From: an uncultured Bacteroidales bacterium
GTDB taxonomy: Bacteria; Bacteroidota; Bacteroidia; Bacteroidales; UBA932
DNA: 64,000 nucleotides
Assembly: GCA_900318955.1 (NCBI GenBank)
Contig: ONMJ01000002.1
Coordinates: 54,923 to 118,922 of the forward strand
Direction: 5' to 3'
The translations under genes were made by a program, and so were the position numbers. The notes beneath the pieces are model-generated. The model searched no databases. It was given only the letters and a program-made list of their open reading frames with translations, and was not told where the DNA came from. Shown piece after piece: positions 42,266-50,894 of the stretch. Numbering within the stretch: position 1 is the stretch's first letter; every line of letters starts with the position of its first letter.

Positions 42266-43243
42266 ATGGCAAATTTCGCACTCGTCGGTGCCGCCGGATA
42301 TATCGCTCCAAGGCATCTCAAGGCAATAAAAGATACAGGCAATACACTTCTTGCCGCATACGATAAATTCGACAGCGTAGGACGTCTGGACAGCTTTTTC
42401 CCGGACTGCTCATTCTTTACCGAGCACGAGCTTTTCGACCGCTTCTGCTCGAAAAGAATGCAAAGCGGAGATCCGCTGCATTGGATGAGCATCTGCACCC
42501 CGAACTATACCCACGATGCATTCATCCGTTATGGCCTTCGCCTCGGATGCGATGTGATCTGCGAGAAGCCGGTAGTGCTCAATCCCTACAATATCGACGC
42601 CCTGATGAAGGTCGAGGAAGAAACTGGCCACAAGGCTTACAACATCCTCCAACTTCGTCTTCACGACCGTATCCAGGCCCTCAAGAAGAAGGTCGACGAG
42701 GGCCCGAAGGACAAGGTCTACGACGTCGACCTGACCTATATCACCTCCCGCGGAAAGTGGTACTACACGTCCTGGAAGGGCGATATCCATAAGAGCGGCG
42801 GTGTTGCGACCAACATCGGAGTCCATTTCTACGATATGCTTCAGTGGATCTTCGGCCCCGTCAAGGAGAATATCGTCCATGTGATGAGCTTCGACCGTGT
42901 TGCAGGCTATCTGGAGCTCGAAAAAGCCCGCGTACGCTATTTTCTCAGCATCAATGCAGACTGCCTCCCCCCGAATGCCGTAGAGGGCGAGAAAAGGACT
43001 TACAGGTCCCTCAGCATCGACGGCGACGAGTTCGAATTCAGCCAGGGATTCACGGAGCTCCATACTGTGAGCTACCAGAAAATCCTCTCCGGAGAAGGCT
43101 TCCGCATCAGCGAAGCCCGTCCCTGCATAGAGATTGTCAGCCAGATCCGAACCGCAACCCCTATCGGCCTCAAGGGCGAGTACCATCCCCTTGCAAAGCT
43201 TCCTCAGGGGCCCCATCCTTTCGGGTGGCCGGACAACCGCTAA
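42266..43243 (+). CDS. wbpB: Gfo/Idh/MocA-type UDP-GlcNAcA 3-dehydrogenase (WbpB/WlbA-like)
   Basis: A 325-aa NAD-dependent sugar dehydrogenase. The Rossmann start is FALVGAAGYIAPRHLKAI; CEKPVVLNPYNIDAL contains the catalytic EKP; YYTSWKGDIHKSGGVATNIGVHFYDMLQWIFG carries the conserved GG..NIG.H..D substrate block. The last two blocks resemble WbpB/WlbA, which oxidise C3 of UDP-GlcNAcA before transamination by WbpE. It starts 1 nt after the wzc stop, 33 kb from wbpD and wbpE. Within the window the set WbpB, WbpE, WbpD, WbpI is present and only the first dehydrogenase (WbpA) is missing. Confidence 0.85.
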   Translation: MANFALVGAAGYIAPRHLKAIKDTGNTLLAAYDKFDSVGRLDSFFPDCSFFTEHELFDRFCSKRMQSGDPLHWMSICTPNYTHDAFIRYGLRLGCDVICEKPVVLNPYNIDALMKVEEETGHKAYNILQLRLHDRIQALKKKVDEGPKDKVYDVDLTYITSRGKWYYTSWKGDIHKSGGVATNIGVHFYDMLQWIFGPVKENIVHVMSFDRVAGYLELEKARVRYFLSINADCLPPNAVEGEKRTYRSLSIDGDEFEFSQGFTELHTVSYQKILSGEGFRISEARPCIEIVSQIRTATPIGLKGEYHPLAKLPQGPHPFGWPDNR

Positions 43244-43249
43244 GATTCA

Positions 43250-44305
43250 ATGCACCCTTTCAGAAATCTGCTTCTAATCTCATTGGGCCGGGCCTCTTCC
43301 TTCGAGAAAGACCCGACTCCGAAGAATTGGGAGCTGGTTTTCTATATGGCAAAGATGCAGTCCCTCCTCGGGGTTCTCTACGAAGGTATCATGAGGCTTC
43401 CAGAGAAGCAGATGCCTCCGAAGGAGATTCTCGAAAGATGGAGCTCGCTTAAAGATGAGATTGCAAGAATCCATGCGACTCATGAAGCCCATGTCGCTGA
43501 GCTCGAAGAGATTATGGGACGCCTCGGTCTAAGCGGCTGCATCCTCAAAGGCACCGGGCTGTCGCACCTCTACCCCAAGCCGGAAAGGCGCATCTGCGGC
43601 GACATCGACCTATGGGTGAAAGGGAACAGGGACAAGGTCATAGCTACCTTCCGGGAAGGAGGTTATCCGGTCCACGACATTATCTACCAAGAGAGCAAAG
43701 CTGATATCTTCGACGACACTGTAGTCGAAGTCCATTTCCATCCTTGCAAGATGTACAATCCCTTTACCAATGCGAAGATGCAGAGATGGTTTGAGAAAGA
43801 ATCTCCTATTGCTGACGGCACTCCCCTTACCTACCCTGAAGCCCGCTTCAACGCTGTCTTCTGCATGGCCCATATGTATCGCCACTACCTCGAAGGAGGT
43901 CTTGGGATGAGACAGCTGCTGGACTACTACTACATTCTACTGAATCTCGCCCCCTCTGATAGAGGCCCCGCCATGAAAACGCTTAAACGCCTAGGAATGA
44001 AGCGTTTCACCGCAAGCGTAATGGCAGCGGTCAAGTACAATTTCGGCATCGGGGACGAGTTCCTTCTCTGCCCTCCCGACAATGTCCACGGAAAGACTCT
44101 CGTCCAAGACATGATAAGGATGGGTAACTTCGGAGTCATGGACTCAAGAAACTATGAAAAAGAAGGAGAGACTCCCTTGAAACGGTTCATGAGAAAGAAC
44201 CGCCGCGTCTTCTCCAACTTCAAAGACTATCCCCGCGAGGTATTCTGGTCGCCTTTTGCAAGGCTGTCCCAGTTTGTCTGGCGGAGGGTCAAAGGTTATA
44301 TTTAA
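43250..44305 (+). CDS. Nucleotidyltransferase-fold family protein (NTP_transf_5)
   Basis: A 351-aa protein with the PF14907 pattern: LSGCILKGTGLSHLYPKPERRICGDIDLWVKGNRDKVIATFREGGYPV, where GDIDLWV supplies the paired acids of a nucleotidyltransferase site, then VVEVHFHPCKMYNPF and MAHMYRHYLEGGLGMRQLLDYYYIL. Such genes are frequent at the ends of Bacteroidota polysaccharide loci, but the reaction is unknown. It starts 6 nt after wbpB. Confidence 0.82.
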   Translation: MHPFRNLLLISLGRASSFEKDPTPKNWELVFYMAKMQSLLGVLYEGIMRLPEKQMPPKEILERWSSLKDEIARIHATHEAHVAELEEIMGRLGLSGCILKGTGLSHLYPKPERRICGDIDLWVKGNRDKVIATFREGGYPVHDIIYQESKADIFDDTVVEVHFHPCKMYNPFTNAKMQRWFEKESPIADGTPLTYPEARFNAVFCMAHMYRHYLEGGLGMRQLLDYYYILLNLAPSDRGPAMKTLKRLGMKRFTASVMAAVKYNFGIGDEFLLCPPDNVHGKTLVQDMIRMGNFGVMDSRNYEKEGETPLKRFMRKNRRVFSNFKDYPREVFWSPFARLSQFVWRRVKGYI

Positions 44306-44315
44306 TTATTTGAAA

Positions 44316-44957
44316 ATGAAAGTAAGAACTATTCTTCTCGTCGCCCTTGGTGCGGCTGTTATTCTAACTTCAGCAAGGCCGAAACCTAAACACATTGCAG
44401 GCTATGACGGCATCGTTATCTCCGGTGCCCTTGAAAACGTACTCGACTGGGAGTCAATTTCTTCCGACAAAAAAATCAAGTATGTCTACTTCGATATCCA
44501 GGTAGACTCCGCGTCCCTTGCCGACACTTCGGCTATCATCAAGAACGTCTCACTTGCAAGGGAAAAGGGGCTGAAAACCGGCATGAGTTTCGTCTTCAAT
44601 GACGCTGTGAAGAGCGTCTACTGGATCAAAGAATACCTGACAACCATCTCTCCGAAAAACAGCGACATTACACCTATCGTCGCTATTCCTGAGGAGAGCG
44701 GATACGACCGTAAGGTTGTCCATCGCTACGCCCAGGTCTGGGCAAACGTCCTCAAAAAATTCTATGGCGAAGACCCTATTCTAAGGGCCTCCCGCGACGA
44801 TTGCCGCGCTTATCTCGCCCCCGTTCTTACGACCCACTACCGCATCTGCCTCCTGAGCGACGAACCGTTCGGCTACATGATCCAGCACACAAAGCCCTAC
44901 GCCCGCACCCTCGGCACCGGCATCCAGGCCTTCCCTACTTTCTTGACAGGGGAATAA
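44316..44957 (+). CDS. Exported GH25-like protein, catalytic residues apparently lost
   Basis: A 213-aa protein with a signal peptide (MKVRTILLVALGAAVILTSA). The rest follows the GH25 muramidase layout: DGIVISGALENVLDWESISSDKKIKYVYFDIQVDSASLADTSAIIKNVSLAREKGLKTGMSFVFN aligns by eye with the family's GIDVS..QG.IDW..V...I.FVYIKATEG.....F..N...A..AGL..G.YHF. The acidic residue of KATEG is replaced (DIQVDSA), and the first Asp sits in DGIV. It is probably a non-catalytic relative that may bind cell-wall or surface glycan. Start is the ATG at 44316, 10 nt after the preceding gene. Confidence 0.5.
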   Translation: MKVRTILLVALGAAVILTSARPKPKHIAGYDGIVISGALENVLDWESISSDKKIKYVYFDIQVDSASLADTSAIIKNVSLAREKGLKTGMSFVFNDAVKSVYWIKEYLTTISPKNSDITPIVAIPEESGYDRKVVHRYAQVWANVLKKFYGEDPILRASRDDCRAYLAPVLTTHYRICLLSDEPFGYMIQHTKPYARTLGTGIQAFPTFLTGE

Positions 44958-45027
44958 GGTTTTCCCCTTAAGTCATGATGAGTTTCCCGGGATTTGTAAC
45001 CCGGGGACCAGCAGAATCTTCATTACT

Positions 45028-45062
45028 GTTCCAGGTCCCTTTTCAGGTTGGGGACCTGGAAC
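45028..45062. repeat. 12-bp perfect inverted repeat
   Basis: GTTCCAGGTCCC (45028-45039) and GGGACCTGGAAC (45051-45062) with an 11-nt loop. No T-run follows, so it is not an evident terminator. It resembles the palindromic elements elsewhere in the window in size but not in sequence. Confidence 0.65.
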
Positions 45063-45097
45063 ATGCACTCCTGAAAGAGTCCTGATATCAATCCCCG

Positions 45098-45131
45098 TTT
45101 TCACACGAAAACAGGCGAATTCGTGTGAAAA
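45098..45131. repeat. Left hairpin repeat flanking the Rpn-family gene
   Basis: TTTTCACACGAA (45098-45109) pairs with TTCGTGTGAAAA (45120-45131) over a 10-nt loop. The whole 34 bp recurs in direct orientation at 46257-46290 with about four changes; the 17-bp core CAGGCGAATTCGTGTGA is identical in the two (45112-45128, 46271-46287). Confidence 0.75.
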
Positions 45132-45244
45132 TAGCTGCCGCCGATAATGGCTTGAAGAGTTCGAACAAGAAAAAAAAGATAAAATATTCGTCAAAAAACC
45201 TTAAGACAACACCATGGGGGCTGGTTTTGAAGGGAAGGAGACGT

Positions 45245-45252
45245 TATATTTG
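45245..45252 (+). promoter_or_regulatory. -7 promoter element of the Rpn-family gene
   Basis: TATATTTG (exact TAnnTTTG), 50 nt before the ATG at 45302 and only 4 nt before the start of a terminator-like hairpin. Confidence 0.6.
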
Positions 45253-45256
45253 TCGG

Positions 45257-45288
45257 TGCCGGAAGAGGGTCTTCCGGCATTGTTTTTT
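45257..45288 (+). terminator. Attenuator-like hairpin in the leader of the Rpn-family gene
   Basis: TGCCGGAAG (45257-45265) and CTTCCGGCA (45271-45279) make a 9-bp stem with a 5-nt loop, followed by TTGTTTTTT (45280-45288). It lies between the -7 box and the start codon, so most transcripts should end there unless something prevents hairpin formation or termination. Confidence 0.7.
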
Positions 45289-45301
45289 AAAACTTAGATT
45301 T

Positions 45302-46165
45302 ATGAACGACTTACCTATTATCGGGCGATATGCCCGAATCATCATGGACCATTGGTTCAAAAGGACATTCGGCACGGAACCGAACAAGGATCTTCTCATT
45401 ATGCTTCTGAAAGAACTTATTCCCGAGCATGACATCAAGGATCTTACCTATGTTCAGCAGGAGCATATCAATCCATTTCCGGGGAAGAAGAATGCTCTGA
45501 TCGATGTGGAATGCGTTGATTCCGACGGGACCAGATTCATTGTCGAGATGCAGGTTGCAAGGCAAGACTATTTCTTTGAGCGAGCAATTTTTTATTCGAC
45601 CTTCGGTGTCCAGCAGCAGGTTGAAAGGAGCAGTTCGTCGGACTATGCTTTTCCTGCGGTATATTTTATCGGACTCATGGATTTTTCCCTTCATGAAGGC
45701 TCGGACAAGGTACTGTATCGATACTATTTTCGTGAGTGGGAGACCGGAGAAATAATGACGAAACGCCTTCAATTCGTGTTTCTGGAGCTTCCGAACTGCA
45801 AGAAGGCTCTGACACCCGAAGCGACTCTGCTCGACAATTTCTGCTATGCCATGCACAACATGGAGCATCTGACTGACCGTCCGAAGGAACTGAAAGAAGA
45901 GATTTTCAAACGCTTGTTCAAAACGGCGGAAATTGCTACCTTTACACCCGAAGAACGGATCAAATACGAAAATGACATGACAACGGAGCGTGACATAAAG
46001 AATTATATCTCCTATGCTGAGAGGAAAGGACGAGAAGAAGGACGAGAAGAAGGACTTTTAGAGGCCGCAAAGAAGATGCTTGCCGAGGGTCTAAGCGTTG
46101 AGATTGTTGCGAAGTGCACAGGACTATCAGAAGAGCAGATTGAGGACCTGAAAGTCATAAAATAG
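45302..46165 (+). CDS. Rpn-family recombination-promoting nuclease / PD-(D/E)XK transposase-family protein
   Basis: A 287-aa protein of the PD-(D/E)XK nuclease family transposase group (PF12784). NALIDVECVDSDGTRFIVEMQV contains the core acids D68 and E82-x-Q84; RAIFYSTFGVQQQVERSSSSDYAFPAVYFIGLMDFSL is the next family block; the C-terminus has a REEGREEGLLEAAKKMLAEGLSVEIVAKCTGLSEEQI helix typical of Rpn proteins. Rpn proteins nick DNA and promote recA-independent recombination. The open frame extends upstream to 45125, but that region holds the promoter and attenuator, so ATG 45302 is the start. A relative ends the window (63421). Confidence 0.88.
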   Translation: MNDLPIIGRYARIIMDHWFKRTFGTEPNKDLLIMLLKELIPEHDIKDLTYVQQEHINPFPGKKNALIDVECVDSDGTRFIVEMQVARQDYFFERAIFYSTFGVQQQVERSSSSDYAFPAVYFIGLMDFSLHEGSDKVLYRYYFREWETGEIMTKRLQFVFLELPNCKKALTPEATLLDNFCYAMHNMEHLTDRPKELKEEIFKRLFKTAEIATFTPEERIKYENDMTTERDIKNYISYAERKGREEGREEGLLEAAKKMLAEGLSVEIVAKCTGLSEEQIEDLKVIK

Positions 46166-46184
46166 AGTAGAGCTGGTAGACCAT

Positions 46185-46225
46185 AAAAAAGTACGGCCTA
46201 ATTGATTTAGACCGTACCTTTTTTA
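46185..46225. terminator. Terminator after the Rpn-family gene
   Basis: GTACGG (46191-46196) and CCGTAC (46212-46217) form the core of a stem flanked by an A-run (46185-46190) and a T-run (46219-46224), the layout of a bidirectional intrinsic terminator. Confidence 0.75.
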
Positions 46226-46256
46226 TTATGTCAGAACTCTAGTATTCATAGCCCTT

Positions 46257-46290
46257 CTTTCACACCGAAACAGGCGAATTCGTGTGAGAA
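46257..46290. repeat. Right hairpin repeat flanking the Rpn-family gene
   Basis: A direct repeat of 45098-45131 with about four changes; it can still form an imperfect hairpin (TTTCACAC...GTGTGAGAAA). A third, looser hairpin with the same TCACACG/CGTGTGA arms follows at 46312-46339. Together they bracket a unit of roughly 1.2 kb. Confidence 0.7.
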
Positions 46291-46353
46291 AAAGACAGCG
46301 GTTGCGAAAACTCACACGATTTAACGGCAAAACGTGTGAAAAAGTCAATAAAA

Positions 46354-46385
46354 AAGTCCTGTGCTAAAGTCGTGGCACAGGACTT
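46354..46385 (-). terminator. Intrinsic terminator of the left fimbrial operon
   Basis: AAGTCCTGTGC (46354-46364) and GCACAGGACTT (46375-46385) form a perfect 11-bp stem with a 10-nt loop. Read leftwards it is followed by TTTTTTATT, so it ends transcription coming from the fimbrial genes at 46422 and beyond. Confidence 0.85.
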
Positions 46386-46421
46386 AAAGTATTCAGCCTC
46401 GAAACGAAAGAGGTAATCCTC

Positions 46422-48533
46422 CTATGATCCTACTTCGAGATCAAGTTCTGTCTGATTGAAGTACTCGTTGTTGAGGTCATTGATACGAATCTTAGTAGTG
46501 TTGCTGCCTGCAGCTAGACGGGTCTTGAACTTGCAAGGGAAGGCTGTCGTGTACTCGTATGTAAGACCGTTCAGCGTAGCATAGTCATCATAAGTGATGG
46601 TCTTCAAGAAGTAGTAGCTGTTCTTACCCGTTGTAAATGCTGAAGGGCCGCTCTTTACAGGAAGTGCAGAGACTTCATGCTCGACATTCTCGGAATCCGT
46701 ATATGTATACGGAACACTGTAAATACCATTGTTCTGAGCTTCAATCTTTATCTGGAGCGGGAACATATCACGAGGAAGAGCTTCGGGGAGCTGAATGGTG
46801 ACAGTCACATCCTGTCCCATTGCGTCAGCTGTCATCTTGGTAACCGAAGAAGCGGTAGATCCTGTTTCGAATTCCTGCTTCTCCATGACAGTGAAGATAA
46901 CGTCACGATAGAGAGCCGTCATACCGGCTACCTGACCGAGGACCCTCACTTTTCCTTTCAGTACCTTGCCGGTAACAGAAGGCTTGACAGTAACAGTGAC
47001 AGTTGCATGATCGTCTTTGTTGTTAACTTGATAGACAACAGGAGTACCAACAGAGGCGATAGCCTGCTCATAATTACCTTCAGTCATCATAGTAGCAGAG
47101 ATAGTGACGGTCTTACCGCCGGCAGCAGCAGATGTTGCTCCATTTGTAACAACGACTTCTGAATTGCCTGCAATCGGATAGAAATAGAAATCAATATCGA
47201 ATGACTTGCTGGCTCCGATTGATGTATTTGACATCGGGCTCACCTTAATGTTGGACTTTCCGTTACCGATCTCGTCAAGCATTGCTGTCGCGACATTTGC
47301 GGAGACATCACCGAGCCAAGGTCCTGCATAAGCAGCAGCAGGGGTAGCATAATGCTGTTCCGAGACAATGTCTTCCAACTCAAAGTTATATTGGATATTC
47401 CTCAAGATAGGCATATAACCATCTTTACCCTTGAACACGACCTTGTAGAATTTAGTCTGACCGCGAAGGGCCTCATCAACCGTCGCAATATTCTTCCATT
47501 TCACCTCGAGCATTGCTCCAGACTCAGCAAAGCCAGTCGAATAGCTAGGGACAGTCCTCTCATACATATAATCAAAGTCACCGGGTTCCAATTTCTTATT
47601 ATCCCAATCTACACCGGAGGAGAGAACCTGTGAATTGACATATCCCTCATAAGCCGCAGTAACTGCTCCTGCACCGGTAGCAGTAGTATAGACAGTATTA
47701 TAACCTGCAGTAGTAGAATAGGGAGCTACAGATCCTGAAATCGGAGTATCAACAAGGCAGAAATTCTCAAGCGTAAACGGAGCGTCTTCATTGGCGGTGA
47801 AGGTCACCTTAGCAAAGTTACGAATAAGCTGGACATTATCAAGAGCCGGAATATCCTCGGCGACATAGTCCTGGTCAGCATCCGGCAGCATTGCTCCTTG
47901 GTCATCCTCATAGTCCGTCATTACATATTCACCATTTACTACTTTCGGATGCACCCCACTCACGCGAATCCTCTGCCAGTAGGCAGCATACCCATCGCGC
48001 GAGTAAAGGGTAGGCATGAGCTCAGCCTCATATTTGACAGGGAGAGGATTCTCAAGAGTATAGAGATTCCCGTCCTTATCGCAGGCACCTACCATGAATT
48101 CTAGAACAAGGGGATCATTCGAGAGCGGGAGGAGAACCTCATACACATATGTATATGTCTTGGTAATAGTTGCTCCCGTTTCTTCATCAATAGCAGGGCC
48201 GGTGTAGTCATGCTCGATCGTCTCGGCGAGTTTCGCCTTAAGATAATGCTGAAGCTGACCTCCAATAGTCTCGTCATCACCGCCACCGAAGACAGCGACA
48301 AAGAGATCTCCGTTTTCAATATTGGGCTGCTCGCCAATCTGATGCTGCGCACGGGTAGGGGTAGCATATAGGGAAGCCTCGGGGACATTCACCTTGAAGG
48401 TTACGAGAGCCATGTCTCCTTCGCTCGGAGCTACTGTAGTTGTCGGACGAACAGACTGCTCATGAGTCATTTCCTTGGTGCAGGCCGCAGCAAAAATGAC
48501 GGCTACAGAAAGTATGTAAAATATCTTTTTCAT
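46422..48533 (-). CDS. Fimbria-associated surface lipoprotein (paralogue of the 59389 gene)
   Basis: About 703 aa, with a lipoprotein signal (KKIFYILSVAVIFAAAC; Cys18 from this start). A PTRA motif about 43 residues after the Cys is a possible protease-processing site as in type V pilins. VQLIRNFAKVTFTANEDAPFTLENFCLVDTPISGSVAPY, a YLPILRNIQYNFEL-like block (YMPILRNIQYNFELEDI) and VTVTIQLPEALPRDMFPLQIKIEAQ are shared with the 59389 gene of the opposite operon. It is the last gene of the left operon, followed by a terminator. The start is the second ATG (MKKIF), giving a normal signal peptide. The exact structural role (minor subunit or accessory adhesin) is not evident. Confidence 0.75.
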   Translation of the reverse strand: MKKIFYILSVAVIFAAACTKEMTHEQSVRPTTTVAPSEGDMALVTFKVNVPEASLYATPTRAQHQIGEQPNIENGDLFVAVFGGGDDETIGGQLQHYLKAKLAETIEHDYTGPAIDEETGATITKTYTYVYEVLLPLSNDPLVLEFMVGACDKDGNLYTLENPLPVKYEAELMPTLYSRDGYAAYWQRIRVSGVHPKVVNGEYVMTDYEDDQGAMLPDADQDYVAEDIPALDNVQLIRNFAKVTFTANEDAPFTLENFCLVDTPISGSVAPYSTTAGYNTVYTTATGAGAVTAAYEGYVNSQVLSSGVDWDNKKLEPGDFDYMYERTVPSYSTGFAESGAMLEVKWKNIATVDEALRGQTKFYKVVFKGKDGYMPILRNIQYNFELEDIVSEQHYATPAAAYAGPWLGDVSANVATAMLDEIGNGKSNIKVSPMSNTSIGASKSFDIDFYFYPIAGNSEVVVTNGATSAAAGGKTVTISATMMTEGNYEQAIASVGTPVVYQVNNKDDHATVTVTVKPSVTGKVLKGKVRVLGQVAGMTALYRDVIFTVMEKQEFETGSTASSVTKMTADAMGQDVTVTIQLPEALPRDMFPLQIKIEAQNNGIYSVPYTYTDSENVEHEVSALPVKSGPSAFTTGKNSYYFLKTITYDDYATLNGLTYEYTTAFPCKFKTRLAAGSNTTKIRINDLNNEYFNQTELDLEVGS

Positions 48534-48557
48534 AATCAATTCAATCTATTCGTTTTA

Positions 48558-50882
48558 TTAGAAAATATAACCAAGCCACTGGGTTGCAGCAGTTCCTGTC
48601 GGCTGACCGTTATTGCCATACTTAGTAGATCCCCAGTACCACTCGTCGTAGACGCAGCGCATATAAGTTTGGAATCTCTCGCCATTAATAACTAACCTAC
48701 TATTGTTTTCAGTAGCATCTGATAGATTAATAGCAGCATTTGAATGATTTCTATCAGTATAAGGCTTTCCACCATAGCCGTAGTGACCACCAGCCCAATA
48801 TACGTCATAATAAGCTTGTCCGCCTGCGTGATACTCTGGCGAGAATAATTCAGGAATATGCTGGTAATCGGAAAGATTGATCAAGAAGTCTATTTCAGCT
48901 ACAGTAGGTATTCTCCAACGCCCTGCAGGATAGCCGTTTTCCTGATAACTTGCACAGCGTTCTTCCGCTCTGTCATAATTGCGAATAGGGTCGGTCGCTC
49001 CCCAAGAAGAAGCAATACGAATTACAGGAGCAATAATATTCTGAGATGTAGAGGAAACGGCTTTATAATTTGTCTGAACCGTATTATCTCTACCACCATT
49101 AGTACCTGCTTGATATCCAAGATAATTATACCGTAAGGTTCCTCCTCGTGGATCACCAATTATAATATTTTCGGAGACACCCGCAACGCTGTAGCCAACC
49201 GGCAGAACGCTTACAGAAACTACATATTGATTGTAATTGCTATTAGCAGCATTTCCCGTATTGATTGTCCCTAACTGGTTAGCAGTATTAGTCCCTTGAT
49301 TATTATATGCGTTCCCGCTATTATATCTTCCTCCGCGATAGTTGTAGCCTTGCCATTGGCTGCCAGTACGATATGTATAGCTATTTACATACGCATACCC
49401 ATTACTTGGATCCCTCTGAGCATAGATCGGAGGATACTGAGTAATTGTTACAGTGACAGTCTTTGAAAGGCCGCCTTCAGTATGCTTGATAACCACAGTA
49501 TAATTGATTGGAGTACAATCAAAGTTGGGATTTCTGACTCTATTGTTTCCTGACATAGTATACATATTATTGTCAAGCACATGTGTCAGCCTGAAACTGG
49601 ACTTGCCGTCCGCTCCTACTGTAACTGTAGGTGTAACAGTGACATCATAGGGAACGCCGTTGCCATTAGTCCCGTAAAGATTCTGCTTGGTACCAGTGGA
49701 GCTGACAATCTGGATATTGTTGCTTGAAACAACCGGGACATCGACATAATCAATTCCGTAGATATCATAGTGCTTCACAGGGACATCGAGATACATAGCG
49801 CCTTCGACGCTGGACTCGATCTTCTCGGGAGCCCACCAGTCAGCCACATAGATGTGGTCGGTAACGAGAGCCCAGTCATCCTCAGTGCCGCCGATAACGG
49901 AGACATCGACTGTCAGCTTATAGATCTTATTCCTCTTGAAAGATCCGAGCTCCGGAAGAATAATCTTGTAATAGAAGTTATTCTGGCCCTTCTTCTCGCA
50001 TACCCAGGGGATAAAGATTTTATAATACGGAGCAGTCACGTCAGAGGTCTGATACTGCTGAGGATAAGTGTAGACAGAGGGAATCGTCCAGGAAGTGTAC
50101 CCTTCCTTTGCAGCAGGGGTAACCTTCGTCGGAGCATACTGAGCTGTGCTGAAGTAGTTTGTCTTCTCATCGAAGGCAACAGGCTTGGCTGCGACCTTCC
50201 CGACCTTCCTGGCATTGAGGAAATTGACCCACATAGGACCGAAGACCGGAGTCCAAACATTCTCCGCAGCGTCTTTGAATTCGTTAATTACATTGAAATT
50301 GAGCTCGAGCTTTGCAGCAGCGCGCTTAAGACCGATTGTGAATGTCTTGCTATCTGCTGTCTTGGAAGGAGAGAGATAGGTAAGGCTGCCATCCGCATAG
50401 GAATCCATCACAAAGGCAGTGAGAGTTCCGCTTAGATCGATGTTGATATCAAGATCGAGAATATCAGCAAGAGTCGTCTTTGTGATTTCCGAAGGATAAT
50501 TGGCTATGACATAGACATAGGATGCATTCTGAAGAGGATTTCCTTCGTCAGAAACATCGAACTTATGCTCATAGATATTGGTTCCTGCCGAGACAAGACC
50601 GCTTGCATCTGTGCCGACCTCGAGGCGCTCATGACTAATGAGCGTCGTGCCCTCAGCGTCCGAGAAGAAGAAGAAATCCGCATGGGTAAGAGTATTCTCA
50701 ACCCCAACTCCGGGGATGACATTACCGGTCTCAGTAACCGTAGCCCTGGTTTCCATCTCAGAGGTCTGAAGACGGAGGGTAACGGTAGCATCGGAATTGT
50801 CAACACCGACTTGTTCTTCAGCGCAGGATGCTGCAAAGGCCATCGCTGCAGCTATAATTATATAGGTAAAGTATTTTTTCAT
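48558..50882 (-). CDS. Fimbrial tip-like lipoprotein with C-terminal lectin/FGE-like region (paralogue of the 56815 gene)
   Basis: A 774-aa lipoprotein (AASC, Cys20; METRA with Arg46). The N-terminal 330 residues look like a fimbrillin-type beta domain (KRAAAKLELNFNV, IPSVYTYPQQ, YYKIILPEL). A Tyr/Asn/Gly-rich segment follows (about 505-590). The last 170 residues (IRIASSWGATDPIRNYDRAEERCASYQENGYPAGRWRIPTVAEIDFLI ... RFQTYMRCVYDEWYWG) resemble lectin-like or formylglycine-enzyme-like folds in Bacteroidota surface proteins. The same three-part design is present at 56815. It is likely the pilus tip adhesin of the left operon. Confidence 0.75.
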   Translation of the reverse strand: MKKYFTYIIIAAAMAFAASCAEEQVGVDNSDATVTLRLQTSEMETRATVTETGNVIPGVGVENTLTHADFFFFSDAEGTTLISHERLEVGTDASGLVSAGTNIYEHKFDVSDEGNPLQNASYVYVIANYPSEITKTTLADILDLDINIDLSGTLTAFVMDSYADGSLTYLSPSKTADSKTFTIGLKRAAAKLELNFNVINEFKDAAENVWTPVFGPMWVNFLNARKVGKVAAKPVAFDEKTNYFSTAQYAPTKVTPAAKEGYTSWTIPSVYTYPQQYQTSDVTAPYYKIFIPWVCEKKGQNNFYYKIILPELGSFKRNKIYKLTVDVSVIGGTEDDWALVTDHIYVADWWAPEKIESSVEGAMYLDVPVKHYDIYGIDYVDVPVVSSNNIQIVSSTGTKQNLYGTNGNGVPYDVTVTPTVTVGADGKSSFRLTHVLDNNMYTMSGNNRVRNPNFDCTPINYTVVIKHTEGGLSKTVTVTITQYPPIYAQRDPSNGYAYVNSYTYRTGSQWQGYNYRGGRYNSGNAYNNQGTNTANQLGTINTGNAANSNYNQYVVSVSVLPVGYSVAGVSENIIIGDPRGGTLRYNYLGYQAGTNGGRDNTVQTNYKAVSSTSQNIIAPVIRIASSWGATDPIRNYDRAEERCASYQENGYPAGRWRIPTVAEIDFLINLSDYQHIPELFSPEYHAGGQAYYDVYWAGGHYGYGGKPYTDRNHSNAAINLSDATENNSRLVINGERFQTYMRCVYDEWYWGSTKYGNNGQPTGTAATQWLGYIF

Positions 50883-50894
50883 GGCTATTCCTGC

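Larger units (their letters stand above)
44958..45244. other. Gene-free stretch with several hairpins
   Basis: No convincing gene lies between the GH25-like gene and the promoter at 45245. The stretch holds a CCCGGG...CCCGGG inverted repeat near 44987-45005, the 12-bp stem at 45028-45062 and the hairpin repeat at 45098-45131. The multiple palindromes suggest a spot where small elements have accumulated. Confidence 0.6.

Noticed and set aside
45125-45301. Upstream extension of the Rpn-family gene by 59 residues
   Set aside because: The extension covers the promoter and the terminator-like hairpin and encodes a basic sequence without family similarity; the conserved start is at 45302.
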